DNA of 64,000 nucleotides from positions 91,168-155,167 of the forward strand of contig JAKSYS010000055.1 of assembly GCA_022925895.1 (NCBI GenBank), written 5' to 3'. The DNA comes from Fragilaria crotonensis (lineage: Eukaryota; Bacillariophyta; Fragilariophyceae; Fragilariales; Fragilariaceae). Positions 1 to 11,564 of the stretch are shown here, piece after piece. Each line of letters opens with the position of its first letter. Within the stretch, counting starts at the first letter, position 1. A program made the position numbers and the translations under genes. The notes below the pieces were generated by a model, which was given only the letters and a program-made list of their open reading frames with translations, did no database searches and had not been told where the DNA came from.

Positions 1-113
1 TACGAACAGAAGGAACTTCATAAAGGAAAACTTCTTAAAAACAACAGAAATCTTCCGGTGTGTCTGAGTCACACCTGGACAATCTTTTCCAACGAGATGT
101 TTCTCCATCCTAC

Positions 114-830
114 TATATTATAAATTAATTGTGTGCGTGTGTGCGTGCGTGCGTCTGTTACGGAGTATGACCATTCTGGGGTACTGGATCAAATGTTGCA
201 CTGTTACGTGGATTACATGTACTACAGGTCTACAGTACATAAACGGACGGTAATTTATGTTGAAACGACAGTGTGTTACGCTACTGAACTACAATACTGT
301 ACGAATTCAAAGTTACTGGATGGAATACTCATTGAATTTGCTGTGAACAGGTTGCTTGACAAATGCTACTGTAAAATATACCATGCGATGAACTGCAATA
401 CTGGGGCATGATAAGTACAGTACCAGGTACTTGTACCTGGTACTGTACTTCATGAAGTTTCCTACGTTGGTACCATGGTACTGCATACTGTAGGGAAAAA
501 AAGTAGTGGTACGGAGTACGAGTACGACCAGGTTGGGGGTACTGTACGTCCAGTTTCCTGTAGTAGACACTCCGATCAAATGTGAGGCACCCACTCTAGT
601 AGTATATTATAAATTAATTGTGTGTGTGCGTGCGTCTGTTACGGAGTATGACCACTCTGGGGTACTGGACCAAATGAATACTGTCTGAATTTTTTCACTG
701 TGCGCAATACGCAGTACAGTAAAAAGTAGTGGTACGGAGTACGACCAGGTTGGGGGTACTGTACGTCCAGTTTCCTGTAGTAGACACTCCGATCAAATGT
801 GAGGTACCCACTAGTATAATAATATATAAG
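114..830. repeat. partial tandem array of two interleaved repeat units
   Basis: Two different words recur in this stretch. A GT-rich block followed by a phrase ending in a 'ggggtactgga' word is at about 114-195 and again at about 600-675. A second block, containing 'gaccaggttgggggtactg' and a conserved run of about 70 bases after it, is at about 497-595 and again at 722-815. The copies are nearly identical. Spacing is about 485 and 225 bases. No convincing coding frame runs through them; short open frames here are incidental. It could be a decayed tandem satellite or the end of an element lying outside the window. Confidence 0.65.
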
Positions 831-1731
831 GGAAAAGTTAAGAGATTTCACTTATTCAGGAAGTCCCCCAGCCGCCACTCGCCGACTCGTTGGGCAGCTG
901 CTGGAGCTATTCCGTGGAAATGCTCGTCACAGGCTGATCAGTCTTTCGGAGAATTTCGTATGCTAAGATGAGGCAGACGACGTGTGCAAAGGGATGCTGG
1001 GTTCAATCAAGTTAGAAGTCAAACGTCGACGATGAAAACCACTGTGACATGTCTATAGCTACATCGATCAACAAAGCATGACTCCATAGAAAAACTCTTA
1101 TGTCCTATTCGAGGCATCGCATAGATCGGAGTTTTCTCAAAGTCTTGCTTCTACTTGAACGACTCGAATACCACGACCGAGCGGTACTTGCATCTGGTAC
1201 TCGAGTACCAAATATGCTGCCTCGTAGTGTTGCCCTCCAGCCCGCCAGTCTGCGAAACGTACGTAAATCCACTTTCGCTCTATACGTAGCGATTGAGGAT
1301 TGCGGAAAAAGAAAATAGCACTCCGACTACCATGCTTCGCTTACTTATCGACCCCAACCGCGATGTTCTGAATTCATATGGAGTTCGGGGTTGTAAACTT
1401 TGGGTTCGCATTGCATTTCGAATTGATGTCTCAATTCAAGTTCGTAAACCACGATTCCAGTAGACAAGCGTCCTGGAGTAGGTACAGGGAGAGGCTGCGG
1501 TTGTTCTTTTTCTGTCGGTCAATTTGTCCTGAGCCAGCTGCGACAGGGTGGCTGTGTCCCCCCAGGTATTAATACTAAAACATGCCAGAGAGTGCCAGTG
1601 TTTTGAAACGAACGTTGCATGTGTTTGTTTCCTTTTCTTGTGAACTTCTCCCATACCATCCTACTCCACAACAACACAATCGCTTTCGCCACAGCACGTT
1701 GATGACCAACTGCTCGCCTGCCTAATACATT
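831..1731. other. intergenic stretch upstream of the HA-repeat gene
   Basis: No gene is recognised. It contains one copy (901-957) of a dispersed repeat that recurs at 7278-7334. The last 200 bases before the start codon at 1732 must hold the promoter of the downstream gene, but no clear motif stands out. Confidence 0.5.
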
Positions 1732-3063
1732 ATGAGCGATTGCCATGACCCTAATCGTGCTCTTCTGATCCAACGGATCCTGGTTGCACAGCAAGCTCAG
1801 AGAGGTTTACACAATGCCCACAGCCAAGGTCCAGGAGCGAACACATTGCTCGGCCAATTTTTCGGTGCTAAGGTGCAGGACCACTATCCATGGACTCGCC
1901 CCGCAATGATGAGGTTTGCTACTGTTATTCATCCCGCTCCTCAATTTGGAATGCTTCAATCCATGGTGAGAATGAACAACGAGCGCACTCACGCGGAGCT
2001 CGAGAGACGTTTGCTCTTTGAAATTGCGAAGAATGAACATTCCGCTCGATCGATGGCGGATCACGTGAGCCAACAAGAATGGCTTCTACAAACGAACGAC
2101 AGAGCACCAACGAAAAGCGACCACACCAACTTCATCTCGCGACTCCATCAGGACGCTGCCGCCGTGCGAGAAAGGGAATTCGCTGGAAGTAGGGTTCAGC
2201 GAATGGTCCATGGTGAAATTGACAACGGTACTTCCACGAACAACACTACGGCTCATAAAGAAAAGCGTACAAAGCCCAAGCGAGACACCAAATGGCTCGC
2301 ATCCTACGAAGAAATTCTACGATACAAGGACGAACACGGCGATTGCATTGTTCCGCGCGGTTTCCCTCCAAATCCACGCCTGGCATCGTGGGTCGCGGAA
2401 CAGCGTAAACAATACAAGCTGCTTCACGACAACAAGAATTCTTCCATCACTCCAAGGCGCATCGAGCTCCTCAACAAGATCGGATTCGCCTGGAATGCTC
2501 AGGAGGCGGCTTGGGAAAGGCACATCACTGATTTGAAGGCATTCAGAGCAGAGAACGGTGATTGCTTGGTGCCGCTCAACCACCCAAAGTTCCCAAAGCT
2601 TGGTCTTTGGGTCAAGGAACAGAGACGCCACTATACTCTGATGAAGCAAGCAAAGCCTTCACACATGACCGATGCGCGCGTCAGAGCCCTTGATGCCGTC
2701 GGCTTCTGCTGGGACACTCACGAAGCAGTCTGGGGCGAGCGTCTCCGTGAGTTATGCGAATACAAAGCCCAGTTCGGTGACTGTATCGTTCCAACCAACT
2801 TCGCTCCCAATCCGAAGCTTGGTACTTGGGTCCATCACCAACGACGACAATACAAGAGACACAAGGAGGGACGGTCGTGTCATATCACGGAGTGGCGAGT
2901 TCGAGCTCTCGAAGAGGTCGGCTTCGTGTGGAATCCTCGTGGGAGGGTTCGTCGTCTGTCTGAAGTCTCTGTGTCTGACAGCGACACGGAATCTGAGTCC
3001 GATGGTGGTGATGACGAGGTTGTTGTCCGGCCCAAGAAGCGTCGCCGATCGCATGAGAAGTAA
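1732..3063 (+). CDS. protein with three helicase-associated (HA) repeats
   Basis: 443-aa single-exon gene. The first 180 residues are low in recognisable domains. Three consecutive HA-type repeats (helicase-associated domain family) follow at about residues 188-254, 261-327 and 334-402. Each opens with W and about ten residues later reads Y/F-K/R-x-x-x-G-D-C-x-V-P, then L-x-x-W-V-x-x-Q-R-x-x-Y-K/T, and closes with G-F-x-W. These repeats are abundant in diatoms and other stramenopiles, usually without a helicase, and are thought to bind nucleic acid. The C-terminus has a Ser/Asp/Glu-rich stretch (about 413-432) and ends in a basic PKKRRR cluster, a likely nuclear localisation signal. The start is the first in-frame ATG; the stop is TAA. 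A nuclear nucleic-acid-binding role is inference; no catalytic motif is visible. Confidence 0.85.
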   Translation: MSDCHDPNRALLIQRILVAQQAQRGLHNAHSQGPGANTLLGQFFGAKVQDHYPWTRPAMMRFATVIHPAPQFGMLQSMVRMNNERTHAELERRLLFEIAKNEHSARSMADHVSQQEWLLQTNDRAPTKSDHTNFISRLHQDAAAVREREFAGSRVQRMVHGEIDNGTSTNNTTAHKEKRTKPKRDTKWLASYEEILRYKDEHGDCIVPRGFPPNPRLASWVAEQRKQYKLLHDNKNSSITPRRIELLNKIGFAWNAQEAAWERHITDLKAFRAENGDCLVPLNHPKFPKLGLWVKEQRRHYTLMKQAKPSHMTDARVRALDAVGFCWDTHEAVWGERLRELCEYKAQFGDCIVPTNFAPNPKLGTWVHHQRRQYKRHKEGRSCHITEWRVRALEEVGFVWNPRGRVRRLSEVSVSDSDTESESDGGDDEVVVRPKKRRRSHEK

Positions 3064-3591
3064 AAAGTAAACCACCTTGAACTCGACACAGCTGATAAAC
3101 TCCGGAAACATGAAAGCGAATGAATTTCCTTTCAAGTAAGCGATATCAGCGACTTTAAACAGGGTATTTTAAAACTCATGAGTAAGATGCACGTGTGAGC
3201 TTCAACAACGAGATCACTGACCGTCTCATGTTCGAAGTGCATCCTTTGGACAACTTTGGACTGATTTAGAAGTGACCACGCACTTCCTTCGTACTTACCC
3301 TTCTCGGATTGTGCTACTTGTAATGTAAGCGCATCCACGTGAAACGTGAAAAAGAATAACGCGATTTTGCCGAAGACTGACAAAGCATGCAGAGCTCCTC
3401 CACTCATCGAATCAGGCCAATTCAATGTTCAATGATTGACTTGGTTCCACATCTGCAACATGTCTTCTCATGCATGCATTTCAAGAGCACGAATCCGTAA
3501 ATGATGTGGAGTCGAATTCGAATCGATGGACTGTCAAGTCGCTATCAAGTGCCTCACAACATGCAGCAATAATTAAATAAAAAATTATGAA
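3064..3591. other. intergenic, nothing recognised
   Basis: AT-richer spacer between the HA-repeat gene and the fold-back element. Only short incidental open frames are present; no RNA gene or repeat was seen. Confidence 0.5.
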
Positions 3592-3743
3592 GGGGAAATA
3601 GGTATTCCACCTTTTAATTTTGCAACAACTTTGAAACACCTGTTTTCTTTCTTTTTACACCTGTTTTCCACAGGTGTATTAACAAAGATAACAGGTGTTT
3701 GCAAAGTTAACAGGTACTACAGTAGTACAATTGCAATTTCCCC
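3592..3743. mobile_element. 152-bp fold-back (MITE-like) element
   Basis: The stretch starts with GGGGAAAT and ends with ATTTCCCC, an inverted pair. Inside, 'aactttgaaacacctgtt' (about 3629-3646) is mirrored by 'aacaggtgtttgcaaagtt' (about 3690-3708), and the centre carries ACACCTG/CAGGTGT. The whole can fold on itself. It lies directly beside the 3' end of the decayed piggyBac gene and may have cut it short. No target duplication was identified. Confidence 0.5.
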
Positions 3744-3748
3744 TAAAT

Positions 3749-5724
3749 TTAAACTAATCTAAAGCTTAGGCCCTCTTGGCAATATCTATTATGCCTGTGG
3801 ATAGCAGCGCAAGTTGAATAGTAGCTTTCGGCAATTTGGGGTTGTTTGATTGACACAGTGACCTTCTCTGAAGGTGCATTTGGCTGTTGGTTGACCTGCT
3901 GCCAGCGGCAGCAAGAATATGGAGTTCCTTCAGCAAGTGATCCTGCCTTCGCAATGAAGTACCTCCGCTCGCAATCCCTCCACACAAACGCTGCCATAGT
4001 AGGATCCTGACTGTCGGCAGGCAGGTTCTGAAACCAGTGCAACGAAGTCGCCACGTTGATTGAGTTCAACATTTTGTCAGATAGGCTTTTGCTGGGAAAC
4101 CTTTCATGGCTGTCTTGACCACGCCAATGATCTGAGGCCATTTCTGAAAACTCCATTGCCGCGCCGACAGAACCAACACAAAGTACGAGTCAGTGCAAAC
4201 AACCCTGTTGGAACCAAACCAGGGGATGACAACGTGTTTCAATACATTTGTCCCTTGCAGGAGACTTGTTTCAATTGGTGGATCATCCTTGCCAACAAGA
4301 TCAATCCCCTTCACCAACTTAAGATGCAACATTTCTCCGCTTTGACCACACGCAACATTCTGAATTTCACACCCATTTTTGGGCTTATGGTCAATTGCTA
4401 CTTATTGAGGGATGTCACTGCATATTTGTCACAACTTACAATATGTCTATGGTACGACGTGTATATGCACCGTGCTGTTTGGTACAGTGTTCACAATACA
4501 GTACCGCCCGGTGCAAATGCACTCAGACATACCTGTTACTAAGTCAGGTATGTAGCTAGATAGTCTAATCAGTGGAGTACCCCACATGTACTCCACTCAC
4601 TGTAAGGGTATAGCGGTGCCAAGCAAGGTTTATCAAGGAGCAAGAAAGGCCACGACATTGTTCAACTCACCCGCCGTACTATTTTGTGCTGTTTATACGA
4701 ATGCAGAACAGCCATTGCCAAGAGAATTGCTTACCATTCTCCGGTATTCATACATACGCTTCATTGTGGACAATCATCATGGTCCTCCCGTTCTCATTCC
4801 TACACCCCCAAGCGTGAGCGCTAGCTGCTTGGAAGGAGATTGAAAGGGAGGCCTTGATTGGTCCAATGGCCCCCTGTCCATCACACCAATGGCTCATGGA
4901 CTCATCAACACAGATGCAGTCTGAGGGACTGAAGTGATTTGCGCAGTGGTCATGGAAGTTGGTGATGAAGTCATCAACCAACCTTCATCAGTATTGTTCT
5001 GATGATTCCGTGTCTCCACGAGGAGAAGGTTGGTGACTCCACCTCACTGCCCGAAATAGGTCGTTAAAACTGTGCTTTGCCATTCCAGTAAGACCAAATT
5101 GAGGTGCAGGTTGATACTTTGACAGGTAGTGCCGCTGTTGACAACAAACAAGCTTGCTCTGGAGGTAAACTCAAACTTTGTCATTAGCAAGATGACACCA
5201 AACAAGAATTTCAACATTTCACTGCTGTTTGTCTTGTTAACTTCCAATTCTGTGAAATCGGCATTGGTCAGATTAACCACTTCAATAAGCTGCTTTGGGG
5301 GAAACATCAGAAAAAAATCCAGTGGCAGCATCAAATCATTTGATCGCAGCAGTATTTGCACCCGGAACCAAGACGTCTCCAACCATATTTCGAACACTCC
5401 AAAGGCAAAAGGAACGCACGATACCATTCAATAGTGGATCTATTTTGGATGCTTTGAACCATTGAGTGCCATGAGATTCTGTAACAGGCTGACCATCTCT
5501 TACAAACCTCGTCGGCTGCTGCACTTCTTGAGCTGGTTTTGGCACTTCATCGAGCGCAGCAACTGCTGGAGGTCCTCCTGCAGGCTCCTATGTCCGGCGC
5601 TCAGTCTCCTCACTCTCATCGGAACTGCTGTTAAGCATTGCAAGCATCTCGTCTTCATTGCTGACTCCCTCATTTGGGGGCTCTCCATCACCAGTTGTTG
5701 CCTTGCTTGGTTCGTACGTTTCAT
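3749..5724 (-). pseudogene. piggyBac-like DDE transposase, decayed
   Basis: Read on the minus strand, fragments in shifting frames line up with the DDE_Tnp_1_7 (piggyBac) family. At about 5427-5044 there is a core with PLDFFLMFPP and KFEFTSRASLF. At about 4990-4870 there is the first catalytic Asp in ICVDESMSHW. At about 4400-4340 comes AIDHKPKNGCEIQNVACG, and at about 4210 the second Asp in VCTDSYF. AAFVWRDCERRYFIA and a motif ending AESYYSTCAAIHRHNRYCQ lie at about 3990-3790. Frames are broken at several points, one of them a G run near 4885 that appears one base short. About 430 bp of foreign sequence splits the catalytic core. The usual cysteine-rich C-terminus is absent, so the copy is truncated and cannot make a transposase. 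Confidence 0.8.
4412..4848. mobile_element. insertion nested inside the piggyBac pseudogene
   Basis: The transposase reading breaks just after a GLP motif (about 4849) and resumes with VAID (about 4411). In relatives these two motifs are separated by only a couple of residues, so about 437 bp has been inserted. The insert is non-coding and includes GTAC-rich words near 4450-4515 and 4560-4600. Its ends show no clear inverted repeats, so the type of element is unknown. Confidence 0.5.
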
Positions 5725-6512
5725 TCACGAGTGCATCCACGATTCGATTGATCTCTTCTGTTGTTCAATCTTCCTCGGTCACCTTGACCACTCTCGAATT
5801 CAACTGTCGCCTCTTAATTGTCCCACCACCAAGCTCATAATCTGCCGTGATTAGAGTTACAGCACGCTTGTTGCTGGCCGGTTGGACTGAATTGACTGAA
5901 ATGACAGTCCCGGTAACGAGAATCTTCTTTTTGGCGTTGCTTCCATATCACCGGTGGCACTCAGAAATGAAGAAACATGGCGCAGGGTTTTGCCTGCACT
6001 CTTAGTACTCCAAGGGGAAAACGGCGGTCATATCTGGGCATTTTTACGTTAGTTGCTGATGATCTGAAGGAGGTGGATTGCCTTCAAGTTCATGGGCAAC
6101 AGCAGCAGAGACTGAAAAAATAAAAATTCATCGATGAAATTTTTTGGCTGAAGATTTTTTTATAACACAATAACAAACAAAATTGAGCATTCCCCTATTT
6201 GAACCATGCAGCCTTTCATTTTTTTGCAAGGAGATTGGCAAAGCTTGGGGGAAAACGGACCTTGTCAAAGATAAGGAGAAGCATATCCGAGTCCGAGGTT
6301 GGCAAATACGGGTTAAATTTACCCCGTAGGGAGGATAGACACCAGGAGTCTGTCTGCGCATTCAGAAATGCAATATGTGCGTTTTAATGTCATTGATTTT
6401 CAATTTTCAGTCATGAAGGAAATTTTGTTGCACTTCATAGCTAAAGTCCCGTTTAAGAAACCCGCTGGATTCGACGATCAAACACAATCATACAATTAGT
6501 CCATGGACAACA
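5725..6512. other. intergenic between two transposase remnants
   Basis: No gene is recognised. The part next to 5725 may still hold the unrecognisable N-terminal region of the piggyBac pseudogene on the minus strand. The rest contains only short incidental frames. Confidence 0.4.
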
Positions 6513-6992
6513 ATGCTGCTGAGGGTATTCCACCAGTGCTACCTTGAGAGCTCTGTGCATTGTCCCACCGTGAGTGATTTTGGAGTTCTCCTAGAGAAGC
6601 AGGGTGCTTGCCTGAGGCAAACGTTGACAACAAGCCAAGAGATTGAAATGATAGACCAACAGTTTTGCAATCTGAAGCTTGCCTATCGTGAGGAAAATGG
6701 GATCAAAGATTCATTGGATGCTTTTCGGGGTGTACCATCGATGAAAGAATGCTGGAGTCCAATGAGCGAGCCTTATGATTTGTTGCGTACATTCTGCAGA
6801 GGGACTGCAACACCAGTCATGCCTGGAACGAGCTCAGTTGAAGCAGATTTTTCAGCCGCAGATTTTTCAGCCATTAACAGCTGGATTAAGGATAAGAATT
6901 TGCCAAGGAGTGCGGGGATGAGTGAATTCTCCCTTGAAAGCATCTTGCACTGCAAACAAGCAAAGGATTCATTAGGCAGATGTTTGGAATAA
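6513..6992 (+). pseudogene. unrecognised fragment, possibly transposase-derived
   Basis: A 159-aa open frame. Its second half reads like the C-terminal part of some protist transposase-like proteins, with a V-E-x-D-F-S motif, an acidic/basic linker, then E-F-S-L-E-S-I-L-H-C-K-Q. The motif ADFSA is duplicated in tandem. No N-terminal domain or zinc finger is visible upstream. I cannot name the family with confidence. A remnant of a hAT-like or related element is possible, but a short lineage-specific gene cannot be excluded. Confidence 0.35.
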
Positions 6993-8768
6993 GCTGCTGA
7001 ACACATAAGACTCCTATCATTAGTATTTAAAGTGTACTTTGGTCCTTTATCTCTTCAGTGTGCAGTCCCACACCAGCACCTCCCACCACGTCCCATGTCA
7101 TCTCTTAGCATGTACAGTCGGGTTAGGGTTTACTCTTCCTGGTACAAATGCTACATAGGCTGCAAATACCCTCAAATAAATAAGCCCTCATTTCACAAGA
7201 TCCCCCTCATTTAGCTACTATTTGAGTGCAGATGAGGACATGTACTCAAATATGGAAACCTGCTCGCCACTGTGCAGCTGGAGCTTTTCCCGGGAAATGC
7301 TCTTTGCGGGCTGATCAGTCTTTCGGAGAATTTGGTGTGCCCATGAGGTGGGGTCCATACAAAAATATGTCCATCCAACTTTCCAACAAGTTTCCAAATA
7401 AACAATTAATTCTAGGTTCCATTTTCGTTACTCCGATGTGGTCTCCATACAAAAAATGAACATCAAAGTTTCGAACTGAAAAGTTCCCCCTAGAAAGTCG
7501 ATGATGAGTACATGTACTGTGATGGGGTAGATGGTACTCCATACTGCAGAACTACATGCTACATGGTAGTCCTTTTTTCACACTCTCAATTCCACCCAGT
7601 GAACAATTATTATTGCATGAGCAAAGGATCGGATACAGTGAACTCTGAAAGCAACCTTCTTGCTCAGAGAAGACACGACGATGACCGCCACCAGTAACAG
7701 GGCAAAGCAAGCTAGAATGTTATCGTATCATGGCACTAAGCCCTGCCCTCCGATTGAATATGATGGAAACTCGTACCCGTGATGTAGTAGTACTCCAGTA
7801 CACCGTAGGACGAGCCTGGGCAAGAGAAGGAAATACTACGAGCGAGTGATATGGTATGCTGGATTATCATTTATAACTAGGTGTTGGCTCTTTCACAGTC
7901 ATGCAGGCAAATTGATTTCTACTGATTAAATCCTGCCCTCCTCCATGTACGGCACCGACGTTCGTCACTCGCAGCAGCTTGGCCAAAGACGTATCCGTTG
8001 ATGTCAACTGTGCACGATGAGGAGGGCCGCAAACTCTTTGTCCGCTCGAGGTCGTGAGCTAGTTTTTAATCAAGAGCACAATTGCATTGCAGAATCTGCT
8101 GCAGAGTGTAGTCCCACAAAAGACGAGACAATTGTCAAGCAACATATCTCGACAGTAATAAGAAAGGATCGTTGATTCTTGTATCAAGGAAGGAGGGCAC
8201 CAGGCCTTGCAATCCTTCAGCACTTGTTCTGCCATTGCAGCTCCTTGCTTCCACTCCTCCTTCAAAGCACATCAAATGCCATATTCGGTAGCGCTGTTGG
8301 AGCAGGCATGGTGCACAACAACTAGAAGACCGCAAGTGCTGGCACATGCAACAAAGTGTCTTCATGAAAAAATGAAAGATGTGCTCGAGTGCAAAATGCA
8401 TGGACGAAATGGAACTTGTGAACAGGTTACGAAACTTGGATTTGCAAACTTGGCTAAATTTTTTTGTTAACTTGGATGTCCAAGTCAATGAAAGACGAGT
8501 CCCACTTAACCAAAAATCCATGTTGAATCACGAGTCAATTAGTTTGACCACTTGGAAACTTGGATCGAAATATTTTTGTATGCTGGACACCACCTGAGGC
8601 AGAGGATGAGTTCCAAGTGCCAAGGGGTTTGTGCAGTACTTGGAGTGCATATGCATACAAAAGTCTCAGAGAATCAGATAGCATGTATGCATATTGTAAT
8701 AGTCTACCACCTATGACATATGATATGGCCGTAAAGAGATAGTAATCCCAACTACTCTACTACTAGTA
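6993..8768. other. gene-poor stretch with a dispersed repeat and decayed coding scraps
   Basis: At 7278-7334 lies the second copy of the 57-bp word also found at 901-957 (with 'ggctgatcagtctttcggag' in both). Around 8060-8600 both strands show short open pieces without a recognisable domain. The plus-strand reading there is shifted repeatedly, like an old element remnant. Near 8430-8570 the word 'aacttgg' recurs several times. No intact gene is supported. Confidence 0.4.
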
Positions 8769-9231
8769 GACTCTATAGCTGGTTGCATCATGATGATGAT
8801 TTTAGTAGGATGCGTAGACCCTCGTATAGATTTATATGACATTTAATGATTCTTCGTACTGGTCATACTAAACTTCTCGTTCTTAACTTTTTTGGCAAGC
8901 ATGGCGCGTGAGACCCTCGTATGGCATTTCAACGATGAGCGCAGCTGCGTGTTCACCGATGTTGCCATAATTTTGTGAATTTCATTGCTGCCGTATTTCC
9001 ATGAAAGGTTTTCATTCATGGACTTGAACACAAGTCTATAACCTCTCATGAAAGTACGGCAGCTCAAGAAACAACGGAGATCTTGAGAGATCTTTGAGCG
9101 CCATCGTGAGACGAACGAAGCATGTAATTTGCCGTGATAATTTTAGGTCGACAGGGTTAATGCTATTCTTTTGTACTAGGGTCTACGTGGGCTACTATAA
9201 GTTTTCCTTCATTGCAACCAGCCGTAGAGTA
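8769..9231. mobile_element. MITE-like element with long imperfect inverted ends
   Basis: The left end (about 8769-8825) and the reverse complement of the right end (about 9172-9231) align for some 60 bases with roughly three quarters identity. They share ACTCTA, GCTGGTTGCA, TAGTAG and CGTAGACCCT in the same order. The interior of about 350 bp has no recognisable coding. No target duplication could be fixed, so the exact borders are approximate. Confidence 0.45.
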
Positions 9232-10239
9232 CCGGTATTTTATTGAATGGGTTCTCATCAGGTGTCTTTTAGTGATGTCCACGTAGCTTGTTGGTAACTT
9301 TGGCGAGGCATGCGTTCTCTCAACCGACACATCGTACTCCTATCATGTGAAATCACGGTCATACTGCACTATGACACATGAGATTATGGATTCCTTTCTG
9401 CAATACTCAGAGTGGTCATGTGTCGTAGAAGGTAGAAGCTGATGCATGTATGAATAGTATGAATATATATATTTGATTTTTGATTGGTACCAGGTAGATT
9501 GTACTGAGTACTACTATTGCCAACCTGCCAGGAGCGTTGTCCAGTAATTTCGAATTGCCATTCATCATTTTTGTCGTTTGCTTGATGGGCAGACCTTTTT
9601 ACAGGTACTGTAGTATGCATTCAGGAATCAGATGGAACAACACGCAAATATCCGTGAAACGTGAAATGCACCACCTGGAACGAGTACTCCAGAGTGGAGT
9701 TACTAGTAGTACTATATAACTTCCCAAAACATGGCCGCAGTTAGCCACTGCTTTTTAACGAACTGCATTATGAAGTTCGGTAGTTCTTGTCACTCACCAC
9801 GTAACTCCTGCTCCGATACAATACAATGCTTAGATAAACCTTTTTTAGGCAGTAGCAACCGAGCCGGCCGGATCGCCTAAGAGATCCGAGCGTTAAACAT
9901 GACAAATGTCATACTAATGGATACGATCACATTACTTCTGATAGCTGTTCTCATTATTTAAAGAGATGTATCTGCCCAATACGCCAATATCGGAACCTGC
10001 GAAACCATGGTCCGAACCTCGGCCTTAAGCGTTTTTGCTTCGATTTTTTGGTTCTCTCGCATAACTTGTATTTGTACTTTGTGCGGGGTACATGTACCGT
10101 TCTACCTGAAACGTACTTCTTGGAACCTGTGCAATGCAGATGAAACAGCAAAGCGTCCCTTCCGAGGTCGTAAAAGTCTTTAAGAAATTATGATCTATGC
10201 ACAGTGTTGCCTAGAGTGGACCAACAAGAATAGAACATA
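9232..10239. other. intergenic, GTAC-rich in part
   Basis: No gene is recognised. 9480-9720 is rich in GTAC/AGTACT words. Short words near 9895-10020 ('acaaatgtcatacta', 'ccgaacctcgg') recur near 25620 and 25790. This hints that the duplication carrying the two HSF genes may extend this far upstream in degenerate form. Confidence 0.4.
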
Positions 10240-10546
10240 CGACAAAGGCACAACTTTTGCCAAGAAGTTTCCTCGAAGGAGCATACACCGTACACACACC
10301 ATATGACTGTAAAAAACAAGAAAGAAGTGCCCTATTGCGAGGTGGCATGGAAAGATCATCAGGGATTGGCCCTTCTAGCAGCAAGCTACTGGCATTGGTC
10401 AGAAGCGCGGTGTTGACAGAACAAAAAGTAAGGAAATCATATCGTCCAAACAGCTGGCCTGACACTCGAAGAATATAATCCGTCGACAACACAATGAATG
10501 TGTTAGCCACGGAGACACGAATCTCCGAAGTACCAACGGTTCATCG
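10240..10546 (+). promoter_or_regulatory. upstream region of HSF copy 1 (single copy of the repeated unit)
   Basis: The stretch matches, in degenerate form, the unit that is tandemly repeated in front of HSF copy 2. It holds GAAGTTTC followed by CTCGA at 10264-10276, then a CACCGTACAC word, a purine-rich block, and 'ccgtcgacaacacaatgaatgtg'. GAAGTTTC has the GAAnnTTC geometry of two heat-shock-element half sites. Whether it works as a promoter is inference. A former start codon at 10494 is now out of frame with the gene because this copy is one base shorter than copy 2 before position 10547. Confidence 0.5.
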
Positions 10547-11564
10547 ATGCCTGGAAATGGTTCGTCGTTGAAGAGTTCCGCGTTGAAGCGTCGGAAAGAT
10601 GTTGCGTCCGATGCTTCAAATTCTGCTGCGGTTCATGTAGTCAAGAAGCGCCGAGTGTATGAGGACCATTCCTACACTGACTTCTCCAAGTTAACGCCAG
10701 ATCTCGAGTACAGCAAGAAAACAAAACTTGCGGATATGACTTTTGTCGAGAGAATTCATCATGTTTTATCGAAGAAGGAGTTCCAGTCTTGCATCGCATG
10801 GAAGTCGCATGGACGTGCATTCTGCATCCTCGTCCCCAAGACTTTTGAGAAACAGGTCTGCGCTGAGTACTTTGCCATGCCTCCCCGTTACTCGACCTTT
10901 CTCCGCCAGTTGAACAACCACAGATTCAAGCATATTTCTCAGGGCCCCGACCGCAATTGCTACTACAACGAGGTGAGTGATTGTGCGATGTTACAGCGCT
11001 ACCGGTGGAAACGCAACCGGATACGCCTTGCTAACAATTTGTTGTTCATGCCCGTTGGTAAACAAGTGTTTTCTCCGAGGTATGCCCTGGTTGTGCAAGT
11101 ACATGCCAAAGCCCAAGAATGCTCGCCTTCTCATCCCCGATCCGGAGAACGAGCCAGACTTCTATACTCTGAGCAAGGTTTCCCCTCTTCCTGATCAGGC
11201 GCAGGACGAGAGTGCGTCCCCCTCAGTTCCTAAGAAGCATTCCTCATCAACCAAATGGGGTCAGTCCCGACCTTCACCTACTAAAGATGCCACCAGGTTT
11301 GCATGTGCTGAGGCCGCTTCTGACGTTGCTGGGCAGCCAAAGACAGCTTTGCAACACCCCACTATCTCCACCGCTGCCCTAGGAGCGCCATTCAACACAG
11401 CCATCTTGCCGCCACCCAATATTAGCTTGACCTCCACTCCTCTTTCAGATCAACTGCTGCTTATGCAGACTTCCGCTCACAAGGAAGAGCAAGATCGATT
11501 TTACAAAATGCCCCACAACGCAATGCACTACAGGGTGGCTTCTCCCGAAACAATGGGCGCTTAA
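10547..11564 (+). CDS. HSF: heat shock factor-type DNA-binding protein, copy 1 (one intron)
   Basis: Two exons, 10547-10972 and 11067-11564, around a 94-nt GT-AG intron (GTGAGT donor, ...AACAAG acceptor, CTAAC branch-like word). Spliced product is about 307 aa. A basic KRRK/KKRR region at residues 15-40 precedes an HSF-type winged-helix DNA-binding domain at about 64-160. That domain shows FVERIHHVL, SWKSHGRAFCI-like wording, PRYSTFLRQLNNHRFK (recognition helix) and, across the splice, CYYNE then CFLRGMPWLCK. The tail is Pro/Ser-rich. No coiled-coil trimerisation region is obvious. Compared with copy 2 it has lost one base before the ATG, removing about 18 N-terminal residues, and one A of an A-run near 11508, which changes the last residues. 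HSF-family transcription factors are unusually numerous in diatoms, and the domain call is firm. Function of this copy is unproven. Confidence 0.75.
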
